DNA of 64,000 nt from Halorientalis sp. IM1011 (GTDB lineage: Archaea; Halobacteriota; Halobacteria; Halobacteriales; Haloarculaceae). Position numbers and translations under genes: made by a program. The stretch covers positions 2,294,001-2,358,000 of the forward strand of contig NZ_CP019067.1 of assembly GCF_001989615.1 (NCBI RefSeq). Reading direction: 5' to 3'. The notes under the pieces were generated by a model. That model made no database searches, was not told the origin of the DNA, and saw only the letters and a list, made by a program, of their open reading frames with translations. Shown piece after piece: positions 17,355 through 26,739 of the stretch. Each line of letters opens with the position of its first letter. Positions within the stretch are counted from its first letter, which is position 1.

Positions 17355-18650
17355 ATGCACGTAAGCGTCGTCGGCAGCGGCTACGTCGGGACGACCATCG
17401 CGGCCTGTTTCGCCGACCTCGGCCACGATGTCACCAGCGTCGACATCGACGAGGACATCGTCGCGGCCGTCAACGACGGCGAAGCGCCGATCCACGAACC
17501 CGGACTGGACCCGCTGGTCTCGATCTACGGCGGTGACCAACTCCGGGCGACGACCGACTACGACGCCATCCGCGAGGCCGACGTGACCTTCCTCGCGCTC
17601 CCGACGCCGAAAAACGACGACGGGAGCATCGACACCTCGATCATGGAGGCCGGTGCCGAATCCGTCGGCGAGGCCATCGCCGAGAAGGACGGCTACCACC
17701 TCGTCGTCGTCAAGAGCACCGTCGTTCCCGGCACCACCGAGGACACCCTGACGCCGATCATCGAAGACGCGTCGGGCAAGACCGCGGGCGAGGACTTCGG
17801 CGTCGCCGTCAACCCCGAGTTCCTCCGGGAGGGAACCGCGGTGGACGACTTCATGGAACCGGACAAGATCGTCGTCGGAACCGACGGCGACGGGCGCGCT
17901 CTCGATCTGCTCGCCGAGGTCTACGAACCGCTGGTCCTCCAGTGGGACGTGCCGGTCTTCGAGACTGGCCCCCGAGAGGCCGAGATGATCAAGTACGCCA
18001 ACAACGCATTCCTCGCGAGCAAGGTCAGCCTCATCAACGACATCGCGAACATCTGCAAGGAGTACGGCGTCGACGCCTACGAGGTCGCCGAGGCCATTGG
18101 CCTTGACGACCGTATCGGCGAGCGATTCCTACGGAGCGGAGTCGGATGGGGGGGAAGCTGCTTTCCGAAGGACACCGCGGCGATCATCCAGCACGCCCAC
18201 GACGCGGGCTACGAGCCCCGGATGCTCGAAGCGGCGGTCGAGGTCAACGACCGCCAGCCCGAACGCCTCCTCGACCTGCTCGACGACCACGTCGACGCCG
18301 ACGGGAAACGGATCGCCGTACTCGGTCTCGCCTTCAAGCCCGGGACTGACGATATCCGGAACTCGCGGGCGATCCCGGTGATCGAGGGATTGCAGGAACG
18401 CGGCGCGGAGGTCGTCGCGTACGATCCGGTCGCAGTGGGGGAGATGGCCGAGCGATTCCCCGAGATCGAGTATGCCGAGTCGGCGGCCGACGCACTCGAC
18501 GACGCTCACGGCGCGGTCGCGGTCACCGACTGGGACGAGTTCGGGACCCTGGACGAGGAGTTCGACGCGATGGCCGACTCAGTGGTCGTCGACGGCCGGC
18601 GGATAATCGAGCGCCGCGAGGGGATTACCTACGAGGGGCTGACGTGGTGA
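17355..18650 (+). CDS. aglM: UDP-glucose 6-dehydrogenase (AglM-like)
   Basis: 431 residues from ATG 17355; a GTG at 17295 only adds a non-homologous stretch. An N-terminal Rossmann GSGYVG (about 7-12), [13 protein letters not shown], the central [18 protein letters not shown] helix and the catalytic cysteine C269 in [10 protein letters not shown] define the UDP-glucose/GDP-mannose dehydrogenase family. A second Rossmann domain starts near [20 protein letters not shown]. It oxidises UDP-glucose to UDP-glucuronate with two NAD+. Haloferax AglM supplies glucuronate for N-glycosylation of the S-layer. Here it lies between a toxin-antitoxin pair and secreted-protein genes. The exact sugar specificity is inferred. 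Confidence 0.88.
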   Translation: MHVSVVGSGYVGTTIAACFADLGHDVTSVDIDEDIVAAVNDGEAPIHEPGLDPLVSIYGGDQLRATTDYDAIREADVTFLALPTPKNDDGSIDTSIMEAGAESVGEAIAEKDGYHLVVVKSTVVPGTTEDTLTPIIEDASGKTAGEDFGVAVNPEFLREGTAVDDFMEPDKIVVGTDGDGRALDLLAEVYEPLVLQWDVPVFETGPREAEMIKYANNAFLASKVSLINDIANICKEYGVDAYEVAEAIGLDDRIGERFLRSGVGWGGSCFPKDTAAIIQHAHDAGYEPRMLEAAVEVNDRQPERLLDLLDDHVDADGKRIAVLGLAFKPGTDDIRNSRAIPVIEGLQERGAEVVAYDPVAVGEMAERFPEIEYAESAADALDDAHGAVAVTDWDEFGTLDEEFDAMADSVVVDGRRIIERREGITYEGLTW

Positions 18651-18683
18651 GGCGGGCCTCCACAGCGCGAATCCAGCAGTCGG

Positions 18684-19226
18684 TCAGCAATCGAACGATC
18701 GCGACCCGTTCAGGACGGGTGTTCGTCGCGTCGCGTTCGCCACCGTGGCGTCGTCCGCCTGGACGCGGATCTGCACCGTCGCGGTGTCGCCCACGGCGAG
18801 CGTCTCGTCGTCTTCGAAGACCCAGAACACGTCGCTCGTCGTGCGCCCACGCTCGGTTATCGATCTCGTGGTCGTCTCGTCGGTGTGGGCCAGGCTCACC
18901 ACGACGCGAACCCGATCGCCGCTGCTGACGTTCTCAGATTCAGCCGGGATGTCCACGGTGACGTCGCCGAGCACGGTGACGCTGTCGCTCGGCGTGCCGC
19001 TCGCGAGACACGTCTCGACGGTGCCGTTCGTGTCCGGGAGGTCGCGCTCGTCGTTCAAGCGGACGGTGAGGTCAGTCGACGCGACCGTGACGTTCTCCGA
19101 GGAGGCGTCGTCGGTCACGCCGCCGAACGCCACCAGCGTGCCCACGCTGATCGCGGTCAGGAGGAGGAAAGCGACGACCGTCGACCGACGTGGGGGCCAG
19201 TCCAGCAGCCAGGGGAGGACGTTCAT
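18684..19226 (-). CDS. hypothetical membrane-anchored exported protein
   Basis: 180 residues. One N-terminal hydrophobic segment (about 13-35, TVVAFLLLTAISVGTLVAFGG) is followed by a beta-rich, Thr/Asp-rich exposed domain with several N-x-S/T sequons. Two cysteines (C68 and the C-terminal residue C180) could form a disulfide outside the cell. No recognisable enzymatic motif. Likely a haloarchaeal surface protein anchored by its N-terminal helix. It ends 33 bp from the convergent dehydrogenase stop. Confidence 0.65.
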   Translation of the reverse strand: MNVLPWLLDWPPRRSTVVAFLLLTAISVGTLVAFGGVTDDASSENVTVASTDLTVRLNDERDLPDTNGTVETCLASGTPSDSVTVLGDVTVDIPAESENVSSGDRVRVVVSLAHTDETTTRSITERGRTTSDVFWVFEDDETLAVGDTATVQIRVQADDATVANATRRTPVLNGSRSFDC

Positions 19227-19301
19227 CGGCCAGACCTGTCGGCAGCTAGTAGTAAACTGTTGTGTATCTCGGTTCCGGGGCTGACGATAGGTCGGGGCGA
19301 G

Positions 19302-19868
19302 TTACGATTCCGGGCGCTCTTCGGGCGCCGGCCGTCCATCGCCGGGCAGTAGCACCCACAGCCCGGGACAGCCGTGGTGGTACCAGAGCCCGACTGCGAC
19401 GACGGTGAGGCCCAACTCGAAGAGCGCGAGCGAACCGAGATCGAGCGCGAACAGGTGGTCGAGGAAGCCACCGCTCGACAGGTCGTACTCGATGGCGGGA
19501 ATCAGCGGCCAGCCGAGGAAGCCGACGTAGTGGAAATCCCCGGCCAGCGCGGGGTAGAGCGCGTCGCCGAACAGGTGGCCGACGTAGCCGATACCGAACG
19601 CGACCACGCTCTCGCGGGCGTCGAAACGCCTCGCGACGACCCAGACCACTGCGAGGAGCACGGCAGCGACGAGTAGCGAGTGTCCGAACGATCGGCCGTT
19701 CGGCAGGAGGGCGAACTGCCAGGCCAGTGGCTTGTCGATCAGGTCCGGAAACTGCGTGCCGACCGCGAGCGCGACGACGGCGACGCCGTGCGGTCGGAGG
19801 TCGAACCGGAACCAGCGATAGGCGGTGTACAGGAGGTAGCCGACGGCGGCGTGTCCCCAGGGCCACAT
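19302..19868 (-). CDS. YdjM/DUF457-like membrane-bound metal-dependent hydrolase
   Basis: 188 residues with four to five hydrophobic segments. The N-terminus WPWGHAAVGYLLY and the later FPDLIDKP, GRSFGHSLL and YVGHLFGDALYP motifs carry conserved His/Asp pairs typical of the DUF457/YdjM membrane hydrolase family (related to phospholipase C-like zinc enzymes). The substrate is unknown. Its start is 58 bp after the end of the STT3-like gene in the same direction, so it may be co-transcribed. Family recognition is good; activity is inferred. Confidence 0.75.
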   Translation of the reverse strand: MWPWGHAAVGYLLYTAYRWFRFDLRPHGVAVVALAVGTQFPDLIDKPLAWQFALLPNGRSFGHSLLVAAVLLAVVWVVARRFDARESVVAFGIGYVGHLFGDALYPALAGDFHYVGFLGWPLIPAIEYDLSSGGFLDHLFALDLGSLALFELGLTVVAVGLWYHHGCPGLWVLLPGDGRPAPEERPES

Positions 19869-19926
19869 CGTGTGGGTGGACGACGGCGACGGTCATACGC
19901 GCTTTGGCTTCGGTTGACCGGTCCGG

Positions 19927-22269
19927 TCACCGAACCCGATTCCCAGCTGTGACGTTGCGCTCGCTCACGCTGACCGTCTCGTTCCAGAGGCTGTACTCGC
20001 CTGGATACGGAACGGTGACGGCGTACTCGCCGTCGGCGTCCGTCCGGACCTGGCGCTCGTAGGTGAACGACGCGCCGGATACCTCGACCGACTGGGTGAG
20101 TGTCGTCGTCGAGCTTGCCGGCCCGGTTCCGGTAATAGTCGCGCCGGGAACCATCCGGAACGCCTTGTAGGTCCCACCCTCGGAGGCGTAGATAGCGCGG
20201 AAGTGGGCCAGCCCGCCGACGGTCGACTGGCGGGAACCGAACCCGTCGTGCAGGCGAGCGAACAGTGACCGGGCACTCGTGTTCGCGTCCGGTGTCGACT
20301 CGGTGACGAGGTAGCCCACCCGGTTGCGGTGGCTCCGGTACCACTGCGACTCGTTGGCGGAGGTGTACAGCGTCCGGTACTCGTTCTGGGCGTAGCCGTA
20401 CGAGTGAGACTCGCCACTGACGAAGTAGTTGTACATCCGGTTGCGGCCCCACTGACTGAGGACGTAGTTCTCGGGGTGGCTCAGATTGGCGGCGGTCGCG
20501 TGGTCGTCGATCGCTGCTGCCGACTGGTAGGCTCCGTCCTCGATGGTGAGCTGGCTCGTCTTGATCGGCGTCTGGAGGACACCCACGCCACCGACCAGCA
20601 GGAAGAGCGCGAGGAGCAATCCGGCCTCGCGCGCGGTCGGGAGTCGGAGCGTCCGGGTACCGCCGTCGGTCGTTTCGTCGCCACGCGGGCCCGGTGTCGC
20701 CGTCTCCGCGGCGAACGGGCGCGGGATCGCGGCGAGGTCGACCCAGTGGGCCAGCCAGACGAACCCCAGGCCGCCGAAGAGGGCCGTGAAGGCGGCGAGC
20801 TCGCCGACGAACCGAACCTGTACCGCCGCGAGCGCGAGCAGGTACCACGTGTAGACGCCAGCGACGAGCCAGGGTTTCGATCCATCCGTAGCGCGCCGAC
20901 TCGCCCAGATCAGCGGCGGGATCGCGAGGACGAGTACCAGCCCGAGCAACAGGAACCAGGTGAAGTCACCGCTGATCAGTGGTTGCGTCTCGACGATGTT
21001 CCGGGTCGCGAAGAACCGATCGGCCCGGTCGCCGGCCCGTGCCCAGAAGTCGGTGACCAACACCGGGACCAGGAAGACGGCCGCGACCACCCCGAGGACC
21101 TCTGCACCGGCCATCGCGAGGGCCGGGAGGTCGAGACGGTGGACGACCTCGCCGACGGCGAGTACGGCCGCGACCCCGCCCACGAGCAACAGGGGCACTG
21201 CCGTCACGAAGTCCGTGTGCCAGCCCGTCTCGCCGTGGACGAACTGGACGGCCAGCGCAGCCAGTGCCAGTCCACCGAGCAGCGGTGCGTTCGACTGGAG
21301 CGGCGAGCGGTCGGCGTCGACGTCCAGCAGGACGGCGAGCGCAATCACGAGCGCGACGGGAACCACCAGCGCGGTTCCGTAGTCCCAGGCGAGGATCTGG
21401 CCGGCGACACCGGCTCCGAGTCCGAGGCCGGCGAGCCAGGCCCGTGGGTCGCGGTAGGCGCGTTCGTCCCGACCCGCGAGGACGACCAGCGCGAGCGCCG
21501 TGAGGACGAGCCACGGGTAGTCGAAGGCGTGGTGGTCGGCGAAGCCCAGACTCGTCCGGATCGCGTGGGCCGGCGTCGTCGCGAGGAACGCGACCGCGGC
21601 CAGTCCGACCCGTCGGTCGTCGGTGAGTTTCACTGCGAGGACGTACAGCAGGAGTCCCGTGAGTAGCGCCGAAACGACTGGATACCAGGCCAGCACCGTG
21701 CCGGCCGCGGACGCCGTCCCGCCGAACAGCCCCGCGAGCCAGTACAGCGTCGCGACCATGAGCGGCTCGCCGTGCGGTATCGGAAGCTCACTCAGTAGTG
21801 CGGCGTCGAATCCCCCGCCTTGTGCCAGTAACTGTTCGACGTGATACCGATAGAAGTACGGGTCGTTCCCCGACAGGACGACCGCGCCGTCCCGGAACAC
21901 CGAACCGAACGAAAACACCGTCCGGAAGAGGACGACCAGCGCGAGCGCACCGACGAGTGCGCCCGCTGCCCGCCTGTCCACGTCGAACGCGGGCATCGTC
22001 AGATCGAGGTCCGTCTCCTCCTGATCGGTGGTTCCGCTCACCTCCTCGCCGTCGAGCGCGCGTCGGGTCGCGTCGGGGAGGCGATACTCGCCGTCGACCT
22101 TCTCGACGAGCCCGGCAGAAACGAGTTCGCCGAACGTCCCCGAGTCGATCGGCACGTCCTCGAAGGTCCAGGTCTCCGAATCGTCGTCGACGGGGCGAAC
22201 GGATTCGAGTGCGGACGCCAGTTCGGGGCGCTCGGAAAGCGTCTCGGCGGCGTCCCGATCCTCGGCCAT
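19927..22269 (-). CDS. STT3/AglB-like membrane glycosyltransferase with N-terminal HTH-like domain
   Basis: 780 residues. Residues 95-555 contain about twelve membrane segments. D136 in GNDPYFYRYH occupies the place of the first-loop catalytic Asp of oligosaccharyltransferases, and FADHHAFDYPW resembles the DHHAFE segment of archaeal AglB. In the soluble part QWGRNRMYNYF (606-616) sits where AglB has WWDYG. The C-terminal 60 residues look like a beta-sandwich. Unlike classical AglB, the first 75 residues are soluble and look like a winged helix (FGELVSAGLVEKVDGEYRL). It may be a divergent oligosaccharyltransferase or another GT-C enzyme, as the WWDYG motif is not intact. Confidence 0.7.
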   Translation of the reverse strand: MAEDRDAAETLSERPELASALESVRPVDDDSETWTFEDVPIDSGTFGELVSAGLVEKVDGEYRLPDATRRALDGEEVSGTTDQEETDLDLTMPAFDVDRRAAGALVGALALVVLFRTVFSFGSVFRDGAVVLSGNDPYFYRYHVEQLLAQGGGFDAALLSELPIPHGEPLMVATLYWLAGLFGGTASAAGTVLAWYPVVSALLTGLLLYVLAVKLTDDRRVGLAAVAFLATTPAHAIRTSLGFADHHAFDYPWLVLTALALVVLAGRDERAYRDPRAWLAGLGLGAGVAGQILAWDYGTALVVPVALVIALAVLLDVDADRSPLQSNAPLLGGLALAALAVQFVHGETGWHTDFVTAVPLLLVGGVAAVLAVGEVVHRLDLPALAMAGAEVLGVVAAVFLVPVLVTDFWARAGDRADRFFATRNIVETQPLISGDFTWFLLLGLVLVLAIPPLIWASRRATDGSKPWLVAGVYTWYLLALAAVQVRFVGELAAFTALFGGLGFVWLAHWVDLAAIPRPFAAETATPGPRGDETTDGGTRTLRLPTAREAGLLLALFLLVGGVGVLQTPIKTSQLTIEDGAYQSAAAIDDHATAANLSHPENYVLSQWGRNRMYNYFVSGESHSYGYAQNEYRTLYTSANESQWYRSHRNRVGYLVTESTPDANTSARSLFARLHDGFGSRQSTVGGLAHFRAIYASEGGTYKAFRMVPGATITGTGPASSTTTLTQSVEVSGASFTYERQVRTDADGEYAVTVPYPGEYSLWNETVSVSERNVTAGNRVR

Positions 22270-22371
22270 GTCTCGGCCATCCCCCGTCGACCGAATAAAC
22301 CCATCGACACCCCTCCCTCGCGCTGTCCGGGACTATAGAACGGCGAGAAAACGCAGCCGGGTTGCGGTAGA

Positions 22372-23886
22372 TCAGTACACAGCCGACTCGATATCGTCGT
22401 CCAGGTCCGCGAACTGCGCCAGATACTCCCGGCGTTCCGCGCGCAGGTCCGCGACCCGATCGTCGGCGTCGTCCAGATTCCCGGCCACGTCGAACGCCGA
22501 GACGTCCATCCCGGGGACCTCACTCGGGACGGTCAGGCCGGTCGTCTCGTCGTCGCGCCACGCGACGGTGCCGCGGGAGATGCCCTCCAGCAGCGTCACC
22601 GTGTCGTCGACGCCCACGTCGCGACCGCCGACGGAGCCGGTGTTCAGGACGAAACAGTCCACGTCCAGATCCTCGATGAGGTCGCGGAACCGGTTGCCCT
22701 CCTCGCCTTCCGAGCCCATGATGAAGGGGTTGGTTCCGACGACGCGGATCCGCTCGCCGGCCGCGGAGGGGTCGCCGGCACTGGTCTGGACGGACTCGCC
22801 GAGCATGAACGCCGCGGCGGCCTCGTCCGGATCCAGTTTGGCGACCGGCGGCATCACGGGGTTACGCGTGATGAAGAAGATCTGGTCCAGCGCCGGGAGG
22901 TCGATCTCCTCGCCCGCGGAGTCGAGTTCCGAGCGCTGGATCACGGCGCGGCCGTTCGTGGTGTGGTGGTCACTGTCGAAGTCGACCGCCCCCTCCTCGG
23001 CCACGTCGACGTTCTCCAGTACTGCGGACTCGTCGGTCGCGGCATCGTAGAGTTCCGGCTGTTCCTCGCGTTCGAGGCCGATGGTCTTGATGTACAGGCC
23101 CTGACCCTCGCTGCCGGCGACCGAGCCGTCGGACAGGAGCGCACACACGTCGTCCTGCAACATCGTCGCGTCCTCGGGGTCCTCGAGACCGAGCCCGTGC
23201 GCGGTCAGCGTGGACTTGCCGGTCCCGGAGAGGCCGAGGAACAACTGGCCGACCGTCTTCAGGTCGTCCCCGTCGTCCTGTTTCAGCTGGACGCGCTTGC
23301 TTCCGGCGTGGAGGCCCAGACCACCTGCCTCTTTCGTGCGGAGCATGAACAGGCGGAGGAAGGACTTCTTGGCTTCGCCGGTGTAATCGCTGCCCAGTAC
23401 CGCCGTGAAGCCTTCCTCGGGGAGGATACGGATGGCGGTCTCGTCCCATTCGGGAACCTGGACGGTGACGAAGTCGGGGTCGGCGTCCGGGTCGTCGACC
23501 GGTTCGAACAGCTTGGCCACCGACAGCGCGATGCGGCCGTACGCCTTTGGGACGTAGTACCGGCAGACGTAGGCGTGGTCGGGGTGGCGACCAACCTGCC
23601 GGTCGAGACAGATCATCTCGTTCGACGCCGCGAACTCGATGGCGTCCTCGAAGTACGCGAGGTCCTCGGCGTCGAATTCGTGGTCGATCGCGTTTCGCGT
23701 CTTGTCCGCGTTGCGCGACTGGTGGTCGCTGACGTAGGCGGGCGAGCCGAACTCCGTGGTCGTCTCCATCTCGCGGGAGAACTCCCGGAGCTGGTCGAGC
23801 GACGGGTTGTAGACGACGGTCTCGGACTCGACCGGGTCGGGTAAGGCTGTGACGGGCTCTCGCACCGTGATTCCGGACTCGGACAT
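22372..23886 (-). CDS. pckA: phosphoenolpyruvate carboxykinase (ATP)
   Basis: 504 residues from ATG 23886; an upstream in-frame ATG (23958) is disfavoured because it adds a non-homologous stretch. The P-loop GLSGTGKSTLT and the downstream DDVCALLSDGSV, YIKTIGL and FITRNPVMPP blocks are typical of ATP-type PEPCK. The enzyme converts oxaloacetate and ATP to PEP and CO2 for gluconeogenesis, in the cytosol. It is divergent from trmY with about 130 bp between. It appears complete. Confidence 0.92.
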   Translation of the reverse strand: MSESGITVREPVTALPDPVESETVVYNPSLDQLREFSREMETTTEFGSPAYVSDHQSRNADKTRNAIDHEFDAEDLAYFEDAIEFAASNEMICLDRQVGRHPDHAYVCRYYVPKAYGRIALSVAKLFEPVDDPDADPDFVTVQVPEWDETAIRILPEEGFTAVLGSDYTGEAKKSFLRLFMLRTKEAGGLGLHAGSKRVQLKQDDGDDLKTVGQLFLGLSGTGKSTLTAHGLGLEDPEDATMLQDDVCALLSDGSVAGSEGQGLYIKTIGLEREEQPELYDAATDESAVLENVDVAEEGAVDFDSDHHTTNGRAVIQRSELDSAGEEIDLPALDQIFFITRNPVMPPVAKLDPDEAAAAFMLGESVQTSAGDPSAAGERIRVVGTNPFIMGSEGEEGNRFRDLIEDLDVDCFVLNTGSVGGRDVGVDDTVTLLEGISRGTVAWRDDETTGLTVPSEVPGMDVSAFDVAGNLDDADDRVADLRAERREYLAQFADLDDDIESAVY

Positions 23887-24020
23887 CACGCGTGCATACC
23901 ACGGGCCGAGTAATAAGGTCGGGCCATTCAATCGCGCATTGGTTCGGTATACCGTCACGCTACCTCTCGACGGAGGTCGAGACGGACACGTTCTTCTCCC
24001 CGCGGTTCGACACCAGTCGT

Positions 24021-24617
24021 ATGCGCCAGTTTCTCCTGCTGGGCCACCGCGTGCCGACGACTCCCGACTTCTCGCTCGACGCGCTCCCGAGCGAGGCCGG
24101 CCGCCTCGATATCCTCTGTCGCGCGATCAGCGCCGCGTTCGTCCTCTCCCACGACATCCGCGGGGACGTGCGCGTCTCCCTGGTCCTGCAGGACGAGTTC
24201 ACCATCCAGTTCGAAGGGTCCGAGTTGCGCAACCTCAACCCCGACGAGCGCAGCACCGCGGCCCTCGTCCGTACCGCGCTGGACCACCGCGAGGACGCCA
24301 TCGGTCACATGCCGGCGGAAAGCTCACCCGGTGTCTCGATCTCCCGGAAGGGGTTCGAGACCACGCTCGACGAAGCCGCTGCCGACAGTACCGTCGTCCA
24401 CCTCCACGAGGACGGCGATCCGATCGTCGACGTCGAACCGCCCGAGAACCCACTGTTCGTCCTCTCGGACCACGAATCGTTCACCGACGCCGAGTCCGAC
24501 CTACTCGCCGAGTACGCGGACCATCGCGTCAGCCTCTCGCCACGCGCCCTGCACGCCGACCACGCCATCACTGTCGCGCACAACTACCTCGACACCGCCG
24601 GATTCCAGACGTACTGA
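24021..24617 (+). CDS. trmY: tRNA (pseudouridine(54)-N1)-methyltransferase TrmY
   Basis: 198 residues from ATG 24021, MRQFLLLGHRVPTTPDFSLDALPS. The conserved blocks GRLDILCRAISAAFVLSHDIR, FEGSELRNLNPDERSTAALVR and FVLSDHESFTDAESDLL are those of the archaeal TrmY/DUF358 SPOUT family. It methylates N1 of pseudouridine 54 in the tRNA T-loop, forming m1-pseudouridine in place of bacterial ribothymidine. The length is normal. A longer in-frame start at 23892 reads into the pckA promoter region and is rejected. Confidence 0.93.
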   Translation: MRQFLLLGHRVPTTPDFSLDALPSEAGRLDILCRAISAAFVLSHDIRGDVRVSLVLQDEFTIQFEGSELRNLNPDERSTAALVRTALDHREDAIGHMPAESSPGVSISRKGFETTLDEAAADSTVVHLHEDGDPIVDVEPPENPLFVLSDHESFTDAESDLLAEYADHRVSLSPRALHADHAITVAHNYLDTAGFQTY

Positions 24618-24691
24618 AGCCTTCGACTCCCGGACCTGTTCACCATCCTGAAGTTTAAATACCAGACCGAGGCAAACCCCGGATACGGGAC

Positions 24692-25744
24692 ATGGATCGG
24701 GTTATACGGGGTGGGATCGCCCTCTCACTGGTGGTAGCACTCCTCGCGCTGTCGGGTGTCGCCGCCGGCGATGGGAACGAGCCACCGCTGGCGGACGCCG
24801 GACTGGATCAACACGTTGCGGCGGGTGAAACCGTCCGACTGGACGCGACCGGATCGCGGGATCCCGACGGCAACGTCTCGGGGTACAACTGGTCGATCGA
24901 GACGCCCAGCGGCGGAACGATCACACCCGATTGTCGGACCTGTGGGACGACCGCGTTCAGTCCGGACACGCCAGGTCAGTACAACGTGACCGTCACCGTG
25001 ACGGACGACGACGGTGCGACGCGGGCGGACACGCTGTACGTCGATGTCGATCCCGCACCGGGACCGTCGGTGTCGCTGTCCGGCCCCACGGAACCGACCG
25101 TCGAGCAGGCGGGCGGTGATCCGTCAGGGGAGGCGAACTACGTCGCGAACTTCTCCCGCGGCGGCCATCCGGTCGGCTACGTCGAGTGGCAAGTCGACGG
25201 CGAGCAGACAGTTCAGCGATCGGTCAACGCCTCCGAGACGGATTCGATCAGCTACGTCCACAGCATGGAATCGGCCGCGAACCACACGCTGACCGTTCGT
25301 GTCGTCGACACTGCCGGTCGCGAAGGGACTGACTCTATGTCTGTCTCGCCGCAGGTCCGAAACGTGGGCGGTGGTTACGACGGCGACGACGGATACGATG
25401 GTGTCATGCAGACTGAATGGGGTGGTAGAACGATTACGTTCGAGGCGCCGACGATCGATACGAGTACCGGTGAGGTCGTTCAGCAGTCGGGTCCGAACCT
25501 TGAGCAGTTGAATGCTGTTGTAACAGCCGATCCGGGAGAAGAGGTACAGACTGACTTTTTTGAGGATGATGAAGAGAACGATAATCAGAGGGGCACAAAT
25601 GATGATCCTGAAGAATCATATGACGACGATGAGTCAACAACGGATGAAACATCATCTGATCCAGAGGCCCCATTTAGTGGGGGAGGTTCACCAATTGGTC
25701 TCGGAAGCGGTGTTTCCTTTGGCGAGGTTTGCTCAATATGTTGA
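24692..25744 (+). CDS. secreted PKD-domain protein with acidic C-terminal linker
   Basis: 350 residues. A Sec-type signal peptide (residues 1-25) is followed by a PKD domain (about 31-118; LDATGSRDPDG and YNVTVTVTDDDG are diagnostic), an Ig-like domain (about 125-222) and an Asp/Glu/Ser-rich linker ending in Gly-rich sequence and CSIC. PKD domains mediate binding at the cell surface. No PGF-type sorting motif is seen. GC content falls to about 40% in the last 200 bp, unlike the rest. The stop overlaps the start of the following lipoprotein gene by 7 bp. Confidence 0.8.
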   Translation: MDRVIRGGIALSLVVALLALSGVAAGDGNEPPLADAGLDQHVAAGETVRLDATGSRDPDGNVSGYNWSIETPSGGTITPDCRTCGTTAFSPDTPGQYNVTVTVTDDDGATRADTLYVDVDPAPGPSVSLSGPTEPTVEQAGGDPSGEANYVANFSRGGHPVGYVEWQVDGEQTVQRSVNASETDSISYVHSMESAANHTLTVRVVDTAGREGTDSMSVSPQVRNVGGGYDGDDGYDGVMQTEWGGRTITFEAPTIDTSTGEVVQQSGPNLEQLNAVVTADPGEEVQTDFFEDDEENDNQRGTNDDPEESYDDDESTTDETSSDPEAPFSGGGSPIGLGSGVSFGEVCSIC

Positions 25745-26733
25745 AATCTAAAGCACTTACAATTACCATATGTATAGTGATTCTCACCTCTGGGTGTAGT
25801 GGGATTCTAGAGGATCAACAGAGTCACACACCGAATAACAATCCAATAACCCTAACCGAAACAGAGGGAGATATTACAGAAACAGGCGGCAATAATAGTA
25901 AAAATAACAAGAACATATCGAATAATGGGTCAAATGCATCCAAGAACCCCAACTATACTGCAATATTCAGATCAGCAATTAATCAATTATCAATAAATAC
26001 AACTAAAATTTCGAAGGAGGGCGACACACTTCAGTTAAATTACACAGGGGATTTCACCAATGAAGCACGAACAATATCTGAGTTAAAGTATATAACGGCA
26101 ATATTCTCTGGTGTAGTGAACAGAAGTTATCATAACCAATCATCATGGGGTGTATCCCGGCTAAATGTAGTTGGAATTAGCTCAAATGGATCCAAAGTAT
26201 GGGATTTCAGAACAGAAGACTGGTGGGCAATGAATTATGCCCTCGGAAAGTGGGATTTAGATTCTTACCTTAATGCCACTTTAGATAGTGGACATCACTG
26301 GAATGTAACCGCACAAAGACCAGAACCTGGTGGGGTTAACTATCTTATAAAAATCCGTAGTAACATTCAGCACCAAACTGATATTGAAGTGGCTTCATTA
26401 GACAAACACGGTGCGGAAGCATTCCTCACCTACGAAACCGACCACGAACTCAACTCCAGCCAGTACTTCGACGAGGTTGCTAACGTCGTCGATGTCTACA
26501 AGAACCTGACCCTACCGCGTTCACTCAACCGTACCGAGGGCTGGTACGCTGGCGTACTCAACATGGAGGTCCGCAACGGCAACGACACGCTGGAGTGGTA
26601 CCGCTACCGGATTCGGTGGGCGGAAGAACGGGTCAAAGGCGAGATGAGCCGAGAGGAGGAAGCCGGACGACTGCGTCTCTCCCGATTCCTCGAAAAAGAC
26701 AAACTCCGCGACAATCCCAACACGGACGAGTAA
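25738..26733 (+). CDS. lipoprotein, mosaic gene with AT-rich 5' two-thirds
   Basis: 331 residues from ATG 25738. A lipobox is evident: ILTSGCSG, so the Cys near residue 20 would be lipidated and the protein anchored outside. A short Asn/Ser-rich linker (NNSKNNKNISNNGSN) follows. No enzyme motif was recognised. Composition is odd: one sampled line (25861-25920) has 35% G+C whereas another (26521-26580) has 62%. The shift falls near position 26400, in mid-gene, suggesting recombination with a foreign or relaxed-selection copy. It overlaps the PKD gene and is probably co-expressed with it. Confidence 0.72.
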   Translation: MLKSKALTITICIVILTSGCSGILEDQQSHTPNNNPITLTETEGDITETGGNNSKNNKNISNNGSNASKNPNYTAIFRSAINQLSINTTKISKEGDTLQLNYTGDFTNEARTISELKYITAIFSGVVNRSYHNQSSWGVSRLNVVGISSNGSKVWDFRTEDWWAMNYALGKWDLDSYLNATLDSGHHWNVTAQRPEPGGVNYLIKIRSNIQHQTDIEVASLDKHGAEAFLTYETDHELNSSQYFDEVANVVDVYKNLTLPRSLNRTEGWYAGVLNMEVRNGNDTLEWYRYRIRWAEERVKGEMSREEEAGRLRLSRFLEKDKLRDNPNTDE

Positions 26734-26739
26734 ATCCTC

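Noticed and set aside
20329-21666. A 445-codon open frame on the + strand
   Set aside because: Antisense to the STT3-like gene, with low-complexity charged translation and no family match.
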